This document shows positions 1 through 6,642 of a stretch of DNA of 20,493 nt, in pieces. The notes under the pieces are model-generated. The model saw only the letters and a program-made list of their open reading frames with translations. It had not been told where the DNA came from and made no database searches. Positions within the stretch are counted from its first letter, which is position 1, and each line of letters begins with the position of its first letter. The stretch spans positions 1 through 20,493 of the forward strand of contig JAWLDB010000028.1 in the NCBI GenBank assembly GCA_041686915.1, given 5' to 3'. This stretch comes from JAWLDB01 sp041686915. GTDB taxonomy: Bacteria; Bacillota; UBA994; UBA5500. Made by a program: the position numbers and the translations under genes.

Positions 1-1256
1 CAATCTTTCTAGTAGCTCTGATGTCTGGTATGCGAGGCTTTTTCCAAGGATTGCAGGAGATGGTGCCATACGCTATCAGCCAAATGATGGAGCAAGTAGT
101 GCGGGTCGGGCTCGCGCTTGGCCTAGGACTGTTTCTGCTCACGGCTGGACGAGAGCCGAAAGTGGTTGCTGGCGCTATATCGCTTGGCGTTAGCCTTGGA
201 GCATTCAGCGGCCTAATGGTGCTGATTATCGCCTACATACGCATCCGCCCACGCTTACTAGCGCAGCTGCGGAAAAGAGATCTGCACTATGAAAGTACCG
301 GCTCTCTGGTACGCGAACTGTTGGCGTTAGCTGTGCCCATCACTATCGGTGGAATAGTGCTGCCTTTAATGCAGCTGATAGACGCTAGTGTAGTGCCGCG
401 CCGCCTCTTGGCAGCCGGCTTCAGCCAGGCGGAAGCGACCGGGCTCTATGGTCAGTTATCTGGTATGGCGACGCCGCTGATCAACCTGCCGCAGATGTTC
501 ACCGTTGCGTTGGTTGCGAGTTTAATCCCGTCCATTGCCGAGGCTATGTCCCTGGGCAAGCGGCAGTTGATGCAGTATCGGTCGACCATGGCGCTCAAAC
601 TCGCTATGATGTTTAACCTTCCCGCCGCTGTTGGGCTATCTGTCTTGGCTAGTCCCATTGCTATTTTGCTTTATGGTCCGGAGAGCGGGGCAGGAGTAGG
701 GCGCCCCTTGTCTGTCTTGGCTTTCGTCGTAGCGTTTCTTGCTATACAGCAGACAACCTCAGGCATACTGCAAGGCCTTGGCAAGACACATTTGCCGGTA
801 ATCAATCTGTTCTTTGGTGCGATGGCAAAACTGGTTGCCACCATTTTCCTGACCGCAATTCCTGCACTCAACATTCGCGGCTCAGCGTTGGCCACGCTAA
901 TTGGGTTTATAGTTTCCTCTACTCTAAACTTTCGGGCTATGCGCCGCGTTTCCGGGATAAATGTCTCCATTGGGCATGTATTCTTGCGCCCATTGGTAGC
1001 CTCCGCTGGCATGGGTGTGAGTGCTGTTTACACCTACTCCTGGTTGAACAATTGGTTACTCAGTCGTGGGGGTGGCGGACTCGTCAGCCCTAACACTTTG
1101 GCAACCCTTGTGGCCATCGGTGTTGCTGGGTTGGTTTATCTGGTCCTGATACTGCTCACTGGCTCGCTGACTGCTCAAGAGCTGTCATATATACCCAAAG
1201 TAGGTCCGCGTGTGGCCAAGCTGCTAGTGAAGTTGCACTTGATACGGGAGGAATAA
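1..1256 (+). CDS. spoVB: Stage V sporulation protein B / MurJ-like polysaccharide flippase (5' end outside window)
   Basis: This is a polytopic membrane protein of the MATE/MOP flippase superfamily (SpoVB branch), which in spore formers acts in spore cortex peptidoglycan synthesis, probably by moving lipid-linked precursors across the membrane. The frame is open from base 3, so the gene enters from the left edge; about 417 codons are visible, and family members have roughly 510-540, so about 100 N-terminal residues are missing. The visible part opens with the family-typical stretch MRGFFQGLQEM followed by AISQMMEQ, then many hydrophobic helices (for example around window codons 100-120, 200-215 and 260-305) and a short charged C-terminus. 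The stop TAA lies 2 bases before mazG, whose Shine-Dalgarno sequence GGGAGGA is inside the end of this gene, so the two are co-transcribed and probably translationally coupled. The same spoVB-mazG order is found in Bacillus (yabM-yabN). Confidence 0.9.
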   Translation, partial: IFLVALMSGMRGFFQGLQEMVPYAISQMMEQVVRVGLALGLGLFLLTAGREPKVVAGAISLGVSLGAFSGLMVLIIAYIRIRPRLLAQLRKRDLHYESTGSLVRELLALAVPITIGGIVLPLMQLIDASVVPRRLLAAGFSQAEATGLYGQLSGMATPLINLPQMFTVALVASLIPSIAEAMSLGKRQLMQYRSTMALKLAMMFNLPAAVGLSVLASPIAILLYGPESGAGVGRPLSVLAFVVAFLAIQQTTSGILQGLGKTHLPVINLFFGAMAKLVATIFLTAIPALNIRGSALATLIGFIVSSTLNFRAMRRVSGINVSIGHVFLRPLVASAGMGVSAVYTYSWLNNWLLSRGGGGLVSPNTLATLVAIGVAGLVYLVLILLTGSLTAQELSYIPKVGPRVAKLLVKLHLIREE

Positions 1257-1258
1257 GC

Positions 1259-2710
1259 ATGTCACACCTGCACATCGTTGGTTTGGGACCTGGCTCTCTG
1301 GATGGGATTAGTTTGGGCTCTTGGAACTTGCTGAACAGCGGCTTGCCAGTTCTGCTGCGTACAGCCAGGCACCCTGTTGTTCAGCAGCTACAGGCCCATG
1401 GATTGAACTTACTCACTTGTGATGATCTCTACGAGTCCGGCAACAGCTTCGCTGACGTCTATGCCGGTATTGAGGCGCGCATTGAGCAGCTGCTCCGTGA
1501 GCATGGTACGGTTGTTTACGCTGTTCCTGGTCATCCATTGGTAGCCGAGAGTACAGTTAAGGCCTTATTAGCCCAAGCTCCAACCAAAGGAATAAAGGTA
1601 TCAGTCATGGGCAGTATGAGTAGCCTTGAGGCCAGCTACCAACTACTGGGTATAGATCCTGCGGAGGGCATCGTGATTGCCGATGCCCTTGATGCCGAAT
1701 TGCTGCAAATTACCCCGGAGAAACACCATCTCTTCGTCCAGCTCTATGACAGGCTAGTGGCTAGCGAGCTGAAGCTGAAGCTGCTCGACATCTACCCGGC
1801 AGAATGGCAGGTAACACTACTGCGGGCAGCTGGCACCGACGCCGCTGAAACAAGGTCAATACCACTCTGGCAGTTGGACCACTTTGCACATGATCACCTG
1901 ACCAGCCTGTTCATTCCTGCTTGTGGCGATGCCAAAACGGCCGGACAACTGCTCCATGAGCTAACTGATGTCATGGACAAGCTGCGTCTTCCAGATGGAT
2001 GTCCCTGGGATAGCGAACAAACTCATCATACGCTCAAACCCTATCTGCTGGAAGAAAGCTATGAAGTACTGGAAGCAATCGACCAGGAAGATATGCATAA
2101 ACTGGCTGATGAGTTGGGAGACTTATTACTGCAAGTCGTGTTCCATGCACAAATTGCCAAAGAGAATGGGGAGTTTGACCTAAGGCTACCCATTCAAAAC
2201 ATAGTGGACAAGCTCAAGCGGAGACATCCACACGTTTTTGGAGACGTAACTGTCACTTCCGCGGCTGAGGTGGTCGATAACTGGCAGGCAATCAAAGCCA
2301 CGGAGGGTGGTGGGGATGCCAACAAGCCCTTGCTGAAGTCTGTACCGAGTAATCTGCCGGCTCTGCTGCAATCTTTCAAGCTACAGCAGAAGGCCGCCAG
2401 AGTAGGCTTTGATTGGCCAGATGTACAGGGTGCCTGGGACAAAGTGCAGGAAGAGATGCAGGAGCTACACGAGGCAGCCAGATCTGGTGACTTGCAGGCA
2501 ATTTCAGGCGAACTTGGTGATTTACTGTTTGCTGTAGTTAATGTTGCACGTTTTCTACAGGTTGAGCCTGAAGCGGCCTTGCTCTCTACAGTCGTAAAGT
2601 TCAGGAGCAGATTTGCTCATATAGAGGCTAGGGCCCAGCAAGCTGGCAAGCAGGTAGCGGATTTTTCTCTCGAACAATTGGATAAGTGGTGGAATGAGGC
2701 TAAATCCTGA
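1259..2710 (+). CDS. mazG: Tetrapyrrole methylase-like / MazG nucleotide pyrophosphohydrolase fusion (YabN type)
   Basis: This 483-residue fusion protein matches B. subtilis YabN (about 489 residues). Residues 1 to about 225 form a TP-methylase-like domain, starting with IVGLGPGSLDGIS, a glycine-rich loop typical of SAM-dependent tetrapyrrole methylases; its substrate in these fusions is unknown. Two MazG domains follow. The first (about 235-345) carries GCPWD, EESYEVLEAI and DELGDLLLQ, the EExxE...ExxD magnesium-binding signature of all-alpha NTP pyrophosphatases. The second (about 370-475) has QEEMQELHEA and GELGDLLFAVVNVARF. MazG enzymes hydrolyse (d)NTPs to NMP and pyrophosphate, a house-cleaning role. 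The ATG has a good SD (GGGAGGA, 6-7 bases upstream). It belongs to one transcription unit with spoVB and is followed by hup after 108 bases. Confidence 0.95.
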   Translation: MSHLHIVGLGPGSLDGISLGSWNLLNSGLPVLLRTARHPVVQQLQAHGLNLLTCDDLYESGNSFADVYAGIEARIEQLLREHGTVVYAVPGHPLVAESTVKALLAQAPTKGIKVSVMGSMSSLEASYQLLGIDPAEGIVIADALDAELLQITPEKHHLFVQLYDRLVASELKLKLLDIYPAEWQVTLLRAAGTDAAETRSIPLWQLDHFAHDHLTSLFIPACGDAKTAGQLLHELTDVMDKLRLPDGCPWDSEQTHHTLKPYLLEESYEVLEAIDQEDMHKLADELGDLLLQVVFHAQIAKENGEFDLRLPIQNIVDKLKRRHPHVFGDVTVTSAAEVVDNWQAIKATEGGGDANKPLLKSVPSNLPALLQSFKLQQKAARVGFDWPDVQGAWDKVQEEMQELHEAARSGDLQAISGELGDLLFAVVNVARFLQVEPEAALLSTVVKFRSRFAHIEARAQQAGKQVADFSLEQLDKWWNEAKS

Positions 2711-2766
2711 GGTTTTTGCCGCAAAAAAGCAGATGCCACAGGAGTTTAAGAAGGTATTCCCAATTA

Positions 2767-2775
2767 TTTGTCGAA
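2767..2775 (+). promoter_or_regulatory. Perfect Spo0A box upstream of hup
   Basis: The sequence TTTGTCGAA is an exact match to the extended 0A-box consensus TTTGTCRAA bound by phosphorylated Spo0A. It lies in the 108-base gap between mazG and hup, 44 bases before the hup start codon. I could not identify a convincing sigma-A promoter next to it. A poor sigma-H-like pair (ACAGGAGTT at 2738-2746 and TCCCAATTA at 2758-2766) sits just upstream. Binding is an inference from the motif. Confidence 0.4.
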
Positions 2776-2818
2776 ACGTGTATTGGAGTAATCCACCCCA
2801 ACTAAGGAGGTAACGTAA

Positions 2819-3091
2819 ATGAAGAAAGCTGATTTGGTCAGCAAGATGGCCGAGAAGGCCGGCCTGAATAAGAAGCAGGCTGAAGGCGCACTTGATGCCT
2901 TTGTAGAGAGTGTTCAGGAAGCTTTGCAGGCTGGCGACAAGGTCCAGTTGGTTGGTTTTGGTACCTTTGAGACCCGCGCTCGTGGCGAGCGCAAGGGCCG
3001 CAACCCCGGCACCGGTGAAGAGATCACCATTCCTGCCAGCAACGTTCCAGTATTCAAGGCTGGTAAGGTACTCAAGGACGTAGTCAAATAA
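2819..3091 (+). CDS. hup: HU-family DNA-binding protein
   Basis: HU is the small histone-like protein that bends and compacts DNA as a dimer. The product has 90 residues, the usual HU length. It begins MKKADLVSKMAEKAGL and has the helix-helix body to about residue 40, the beta-arm signature GFGTFETRARGERKGRNP at about 46-63 with the tip proline in RNPGTG, and the C-terminal helix FKAGKVLKDVV. The start is set by a strong SD (AAGGAGG, 2804-2810) 8 bases before the ATG. It lies between mazG and rqcP, an arrangement common in Clostridia-type genomes, while B. subtilis keeps its HU gene (hbs) elsewhere. A perfect Spo0A box lies upstream and a hairpin terminator or attenuator follows the stop. Confidence 0.97.
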   Translation: MKKADLVSKMAEKAGLNKKQAEGALDAFVESVQEALQAGDKVQLVGFGTFETRARGERKGRNPGTGEEITIPASNVPVFKAGKVLKDVVK

Positions 3092-3106
3092 ATACATAGG
3101 CACTGG

Positions 3107-3139
3107 AAATCAGGTTCGGTGACGGGCCTGATTTTGCTT
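3107..3139 (+). terminator. Hairpin after hup, weak terminator or attenuator
   Basis: Arms AAATCAGG (3107-3114) and CCTGATTT (3127-3134) pair perfectly over 8 bp around a 12-base loop, followed by a T-rich but interrupted tail (TTGCTTT). It lies between hup and rqcP and ends just before the rqcP SD. It would uncouple an abundant hup transcript from the downstream gene, perhaps with read-through. Confidence 0.5.
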
Positions 3140-3153
3140 TAAGGAGAATTGAG

Positions 3154-3411
3154 ATGCGACTGGACAAATATCTGAAAGTATCCCGCCTGATCAAGCGCAG
3201 AACACTTGCCAAGGAAGTCTGTGACCAAGGCAGGGTATTAATCAACGAACGTCCCGCTAAAGCCGGAAGCGAGTTGAAGCTTGGAGATATTCTGACTGTA
3301 GACTTTGGACAGCGAGTGCTGCGCGTACGGGTAGAACGACTGGCGGAGACAGTGCGTAAAGAAGAGGCGGACAGCATGTTCACTATCTTAGACGACATGC
3401 GCACTATCTAG
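3154..3411 (+). CDS. rqcP: S4-domain RNA-binding protein, ribosome-associated quality-control factor RqcP/YabO
   Basis: This is an 85-residue single S4 domain protein, the size of B. subtilis YabO (RqcP). That protein binds 23S rRNA and P-site tRNA on stalled 50S subunits and works with RqcH in adding C-terminal alanine tails. The S4 domain spans residues 1 to about 60: MRLDKYLKVSRLIKRRTLAKE, then GRVLINERPAKAGSELKLGDIL. The conserved Arg2 and Arg16 of the family are both present, and the tail is short and charged. The SD AAGGAG (3141-3146) lies 7 bases before the ATG. Its place between mazG/hup and the yabP block matches Bacillus yabO. The family is related to Hsp15 (HslR), but length and context favour RqcP. 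Confidence 0.92.
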   Translation: MRLDKYLKVSRLIKRRTLAKEVCDQGRVLINERPAKAGSELKLGDILTVDFGQRVLRVRVERLAETVRKEEADSMFTILDDMRTI

Positions 3412-3445
3412 AATTTTCCAATTACACCATCCGCTTCCTCGGCTG

Positions 3446-3489
3446 AAGCAGTTACTGTCAGGAAATAATATGGGCAGTAACTGCTTTTT
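3446..3489 (+). terminator. Strong hairpin with T-run between rqcP and spoIID
   Basis: AAGCAGTTACTG (3446-3457) pairs perfectly with CAGTAACTGCTT (3475-3486) over 12 bp, with a 17-base loop, and the T-run reaches base 3489. It has the form of a Rho-independent terminator for the mazG/hup/rqcP unit. It ends only 17 bases before the spoIID start codon and abuts its SD, so any promoter for spoIID must lie inside or downstream of it, or the hairpin must be part of the spoIID leader. Confidence 0.75.
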
Positions 3490-3506
3490 GAATGGAGGCG
3501 CTATAG

Positions 3507-4475
3507 ATGAAACGAAGCATTTACTTGTTGCTGTTACCTGTACTTATTGCGTCCCTGCTACTATCCTCATGCATGCCGTTTCGTCGGCCAGCCCCACAAG
3601 GTGGAGCACCCGCTATCCCCAAGTCAATCTTCCGTGGCAACCGGCAGGAACCACAACTAAAGGTCTACATGAAGGACAGCGGGCAGGTCAAGACAATGGA
3701 CTTCGAGGAATACATCATGGGTGTAGTTGCTGCTGAGATGGAGCCGAGTTGGCCAGTGGAAGCGTTGGCTGCGCAGGCCATTCTTGCTCGTACGTTCACG
3801 CTTGAAAAGATAACCCAAGGTGGTGTACCCTCGCGGAATGCGGATGCTTCTACTGACATCGAGGAATTTCAGGCTTATGATGCCAGCCGCATTAACAACA
3901 ACATACGCGAAGCAGTGAAGCGCACGCGGGGCATGGTTATTGCCTACAACGGCAAGTTTGTGAAAGCATGGTTCCATGCCAACTCAGGTGGCAAGACTGC
4001 TACTGCCCTGGAGGGTTTGGGTTTCAACAGAGTTCCCAGCCCATACGCGGTCTCAGTGGATGACCCAGCAAGCCCACAGGCTGCTCCTCCAGATCAGACG
4101 AACTGGACTGCAACGTTCACCACAACAGAACTGAAGAAGGCGGTTCAGGACGTCGGACAAAACCCAGGCACAATCAATAGCATTGAAATTGCTGAGAAAG
4201 GCTCTTCTGGTCGGGCGACCAAGCTACGCGTCGGATCCGCGACAGTATCTGCCCCGGCATTGCGTTTGGCTATCGGGAGCACCAGAATGCGATCCACGTG
4301 GATTGAGTCAGCAACCGTCCAAGGCAACCGCGTGACCATGAAGGGTCGCGGATATGGACACGGCGTTGGCATGTCCCAGTGGGGTGCGAAAGGTAAGGCC
4401 GATCAAGGTGCAAAAGCAAGTGATATCGTTAACTTCTACTTTCAGGGAGTGACTATGCACAAGATCTGGGAGTAA
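3507..4475 (+). CDS. spoIID: SpoIID/LytB-domain lytic transglycosylase, predicted lipoprotein
   Basis: SpoIID cleaves glycan strands of septal peptidoglycan during engulfment, together with SpoIIM and SpoIIP. The product has 322 residues. Residues 1-21 form a lipoprotein-type signal ending LLSSC, so Cys22 is a candidate lipid anchor; it is the only cysteine in the protein. The SpoIID domain starts at about 50. EEYIMGVVAAEM contains Glu77, which aligns with the catalytic glutamate of the family. WFHANSGGKTAT follows at 156-165, and the C-terminal signature GYGHGVGMSQWGA at about 282-294. The SD GGAGG lies at 3494-3498. The zinc-binding cysteines described for clostridial SpoIID are absent. In Bacillus spoIID lies far away beside murA, so this may be a paralogue; the symbol follows domain content and sporulation context. 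Confidence 0.85.
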   Translation: MKRSIYLLLLPVLIASLLLSSCMPFRRPAPQGGAPAIPKSIFRGNRQEPQLKVYMKDSGQVKTMDFEEYIMGVVAAEMEPSWPVEALAAQAILARTFTLEKITQGGVPSRNADASTDIEEFQAYDASRINNNIREAVKRTRGMVIAYNGKFVKAWFHANSGGKTATALEGLGFNRVPSPYAVSVDDPASPQAAPPDQTNWTATFTTTELKKAVQDVGQNPGTINSIEIAEKGSSGRATKLRVGSATVSAPALRLAIGSTRMRSTWIESATVQGNRVTMKGRGYGHGVGMSQWGAKGKADQGAKASDIVNFYFQGVTMHKIWE

Positions 4476-4485
4476 GCAGGCAATT

Positions 4486-4514
4486 CTAAAGGGCGCCCGC
4501 CGGGCGCCCTTTAG
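4486..4514. terminator. Bidirectional terminator between spoIID and DUF1003 gene
   Basis: CTAAAGGGCGCCC (4486-4498) pairs with GGGCGCCCTTTAG (4502-4514): a 13-bp perfect stem with a 3-base loop. A/T-rich arm ends give short T-runs on both strands. It lies between two converging genes and can serve both. Confidence 0.85.
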
Positions 4515-4534
4515 CTTACTCAACTGCAAAGCTG

Positions 4535-4942
4535 CTACTTCCTTTGTAGCCGCTTAACCTCCTTTAGTAACTCGTCAATCCTGTCTTCCATGCGATGCAA
4601 GTGTTCCTGCACATCCTGTATCTCTTGTTCAGCTCGTACATTCACCTGATAGTCCTGCTCGGAGCGCAGGCGGTCACGTTTTGCCTCTCTGTTCTGGCTC
4701 ATCATGATAATAGGTGCCTGAATTGACGCCATTACTGCCAAAATCAGGTTGAGGAAAACGTAGGGGTAGCAGTCAAAGGGCTTAACTCCGAACCACCCAA
4801 AATTCAACAGGATATATAGAAAAATCAGTAGAAAGAAGAAGCCGATAAAACCCCAGCTACCCACATATGTGGCAATTTTGTCAGCCAGCCTGTCGCTTAT
4901 GCTCTCACGTCGCTTGTACTCTTCATTTACGTTCTTTGCCAT
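4535..4942 (-). CDS. DUF1003 family membrane protein
   Basis: This 135-residue protein belongs to the DUF1003 family, whose function is unknown. After a short charged N-terminus (MAKNVNEEYKRRE) it has two transmembrane helices at about 26-48 and 58-82 (GFIGFFFLLIFLYILLNFGW and YVFLNLILAVMASIQAPIIM). The typical motif MMSQNREAKRDR and a highly charged coiled coil to the end follow. I chose the ATG at 4942 rather than one 27 bases upstream because a purine-rich SD (GGAGGGGAGG) lies directly in front of it, inside the longer reading frame. The gene is a minus-strand insert in an otherwise plus-strand block, divergent from yabP. Confidence 0.85.
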   Translation of the reverse strand: MAKNVNEEYKRRESISDRLADKIATYVGSWGFIGFFFLLIFLYILLNFGWFGVKPFDCYPYVFLNLILAVMASIQAPIIMMSQNREAKRDRLRSEQDYQVNVRAEQEIQDVQEHLHRMEDRIDELLKEVKRLQRK

Positions 4943-4981
4943 TCCTACCTCCCCTCCACTTTGGCGCATTTTATTGTTCCC

Positions 4982-5009
4982 TCTATAGGCACATTTTAAA
5001 TTTGCTCAA
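4982..5009 (-). promoter_or_regulatory. Weak sigma-A-like promoter for the DUF1003 gene
   Basis: On the minus strand TTGAGC (5009-5004) and TATAGA (4987-4982) are separated by 16 bases, about 40 bases before the start codon. Both hexamers match only 4 of 6 consensus bases. Confidence 0.3.
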
Positions 5010-5051
5010 TACAAGCAGTCAGCCAGCTTGTTCTAACAGTCGCCCAAGCCT

Positions 5052-5059
5052 CATACTAT
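5052..5059 (+). promoter_or_regulatory. Sigma-E-like -10 element of yabP
   Basis: CATACTAT differs at one position from the sigma-E -10 consensus CATACAMT and sits 33 bases before the yabP start. The -35 region (around 5031-5037) is a poor match. In B. subtilis yabP is expressed from a sigma-E promoter, which makes this site plausible. Confidence 0.4.
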
Positions 5060-5091
5060 ACAAACAAAGCGGAGATGAGGAGGAGAGTAGA

Positions 5092-5382
5092 ATGAACCAA
5101 GCAATGGAGAGCGCTGTACATCGCATTGTAGTTACTAATCGCGAGCAGGCGACCGTCGAAGGCGTCATTCATGTCGATAGCTTTGACGATAGCGAAATAA
5201 TCCTTGAGACTGATCTTGGCATGATGGCTATTCGCGGCGAAGACCTGCACATCAAACAGTTAAGTCTCGACGAAGGCCACCTTAGCATCGAAGGTGTAGT
5301 CAAAACTGTGGACTATCTGGAAGACGGCATAGGCGGCGGCCGGGCCAAGAGCAAAGGATTGCTGGATAGGCTGTTCAAGTAA
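5092..5382 (+). CDS. yabP: Sporulation protein YabP
   Basis: This 96-residue protein of the YabP/YqfC family is made in the mother cell and linked to spore coat/cortex assembly; its biochemical role is not established. The sequence is mostly beta strands: HRIVVTNREQATVEGVIHV, then SEIILETDLGMMAIRGEDL, then KQLSLDEGHLSIEGVVKTVDY, a layout typical of the family, and a basic C-terminus. The reading frame stays open upstream to 4867, but the ATG at 5092 is preceded by a strong SD (GAGGAGGAG, about 5077-5085) and gives the usual family length. It is followed by yabQ and divIC as in Bacillus. A sigma-E-like -10 lies just upstream. Confidence 0.92.
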   Translation: MNQAMESAVHRIVVTNREQATVEGVIHVDSFDDSEIILETDLGMMAIRGEDLHIKQLSLDEGHLSIEGVVKTVDYLEDGIGGGRAKSKGLLDRLFK

Positions 5383-5391
5383 GCTACCTTG

Positions 5392-5418
5392 CGGCGTTGT
5401 TCCACTTGGACAACGCCG
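5392..5418 (+). terminator. Hairpin between yabP and yabQ, possible attenuator
   Basis: CGGCGTTG (5392-5399) pairs with CAACGCCG (5411-5418), and the stem can be extended by a bulged CC/GG. The tail (TTCTGCTT) is only partly T-rich, so it is more likely a processing or attenuation element than a full terminator. Confidence 0.4.
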
Positions 5419-5487
5419 TTCTGCTTGAGCACAGTAACTTGTTACTCATGTTTAACATAGGCTATTAAATGACGCGGAGGTGTGGTC

Positions 5488-6078
5488 ATGATCACCACAC
5501 AGCTTTTGAGCGCGCTGATATTGTTTGCCCTGGGATTTGCTTTCGGCCTGGCCTTCGATCTCTACAGGGTGCTTCGGGTGCTCGGCCGGCCTGGGCGAGT
5601 GGTAACAGCCATCTGCGACCTGCTATTCTGGTTGGCGTATACAGTCTGGGTATTTGCTACCTTGGTCAGGTTTAACAGTGGCGAGGTGCGCTTCTACGTG
5701 TTTCTCAGCCTTGGCCTTGGCGGAGCAGTGTACTTCCACTGGTTCAGCCGCAGCATGCTCCGTGGGTGGTATACCATACTGAGAGCTGTTGTGGACGCCG
5801 TTACCTGGTTGGCAGAGACCATCAATCGCTTGCTGGACGTATTGATTACTATCGTAGTTTGGCCATACCGTGTTCTCAATACTTACTTGCTTTCGCCTTG
5901 TCTTCGTCTGATCATATTCTTGCTGAGCCCTGTGATTGCCCTGCTACGCTTCTTGGATAGCATGGTCAAACGTTTACTCAGTTTCCTGGCTCGACCACTG
6001 CGCGCGCTAGGGAGAAGGGTGCGCAGTTACCTCAAGTCGTTGTTGGAAACACCACCCGAACCGCCCGTCGCGGAATAA
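5488..6078 (+). CDS. yabQ: Spore cortex biosynthesis membrane protein YabQ
   Basis: YabQ is an integral membrane protein needed for spore cortex formation in B. subtilis. The product has 196 residues. It opens with a hydrophobic helix followed by the family-typical GLAFDLYRVLRVL, then helices at about 40-60, 70-85 and 110-160 and an arginine/lysine-rich cytoplasmic-looking tail ending in prolines. It sits between yabP and divIC as in Bacillus. I prefer the ATG at 5488, because GGAGG (5476-5480) lies 7 bases in front; the GTG at 5482 is only 1 base from that SD. The start codon lies in the loop of a 7-bp hairpin (5480-5500). Confidence 0.9.
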   Translation: MITTQLLSALILFALGFAFGLAFDLYRVLRVLGRPGRVVTAICDLLFWLAYTVWVFATLVRFNSGEVRFYVFLSLGLGGAVYFHWFSRSMLRGWYTILRAVVDAVTWLAETINRLLDVLITIVVWPYRVLNTYLLSPCLRLIIFLLSPVIALLRFLDSMVKRLLSFLARPLRALGRRVRSYLKSLLETPPEPPVAE

Positions 6079-6170
6079 TTTTTTCTGGGTTAGTCCTACC
6101 ACATGCAGGAAACTGCTGTTGTCAAGAAGAAATGAGCAGGTACTCACTTCTTGAGAAGCGGTGATAATAG

Positions 6171-6539
6171 GTGCAAGCGCAGCGTAACAGCGTAGTCCAG
6201 TTTCCTGTCCAAAACAGACAACCACTTGCAAAAAGCCGAAAGGCGCCAAAAAAGAGCCGACTAATCCGGTTCCTCGTGTTTGGCGTTCTAATCGGTTATT
6301 TGCTATGGGCAGGTACGCAATTGGTGCAGCAAGAGCGGCGCATGCGTGATTTGGCCGGTCGTTATGCGACTCTCACCGCAAAGCATGAGACCTTGACCAG
6401 TCAGAACTCAAAGTTGAGAGAGCAAATTGACAGGTTGCTCAACGACCCAAGCTATATTGAGCAGCTAGCTCGCGAAATGGGGATGGTGAAGCCGGGCGAC
6501 ACGGTTTATATACCTTCGGACCAGTCAGATGGCCCATAG
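6171..6539 (+). CDS. divIC: Septum formation initiator DivIC/FtsB-like protein
   Basis: DivIC (FtsB family) forms a bitopic complex with DivIB and FtsL that regulates septal peptidoglycan synthesis. The product has 122 residues: a basic cytoplasmic N-terminus (1-30), one transmembrane helix (about 31-51), an extracytoplasmic coiled coil (about 53-92) with AKHETLTSQNSKLREQID, then DPSYIEQLAREMGMVKPGD, the C-terminal signature of the family. The GTG start is forced by an in-frame TAG directly upstream; the SD is GGTGAT (6160-6165) with 5-base spacing. It is third in the yabP-yabQ-divIC order of Bacillus. Two mutually exclusive hairpins lie just upstream. Confidence 0.92.
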   Translation: MQAQRNSVVQFPVQNRQPLAKSRKAPKKSRLIRFLVFGVLIGYLLWAGTQLVQQERRMRDLAGRYATLTAKHETLTSQNSKLREQIDRLLNDPSYIEQLAREMGMVKPGDTVYIPSDQSDGP

Positions 6540-6567
6540 CGGTCGGCATCTCGGGGGAAGCTAACCA

Positions 6568-6596
6568 TTGACAGTCAAAATTCATATGGTTATAAT
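6568..6596 (+). promoter_or_regulatory. Consensus sigma-A promoter of yabR
   Basis: TTGACA (6568-6573) and TATAAT (6591-6596) are both perfect and separated by exactly 17 bases. The start point would be near 6603, giving a leader of about 40 bases that contains a small GTTAT/ATAAC hairpin. Confidence 0.85.
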
Positions 6597-6642
6597 CTTC
6601 TAAGGTTATCGCCATAACTATAACGGAGGGAAATCCAACTTA

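Noticed and set aside
2712..2731. TTTTTGC-C-GCAAAAA repeat after mazG as terminator
   Set aside because: The pairing is mostly A-T with a 1-base centre and no stable stem; it is not a credible terminator.
2555..3103. 182-codon minus-strand frame across mazG end and hup
   Set aside because: It overlaps two certain genes, lacks an SD and covers the hup SD and Spo0A box.
4867..5091. N-terminal extension of YabP by 75 residues
   Set aside because: The ATG at 5092 has a strong SD and gives the family length; the extension covers the divergent promoter region and would overlap the DUF1003 gene.
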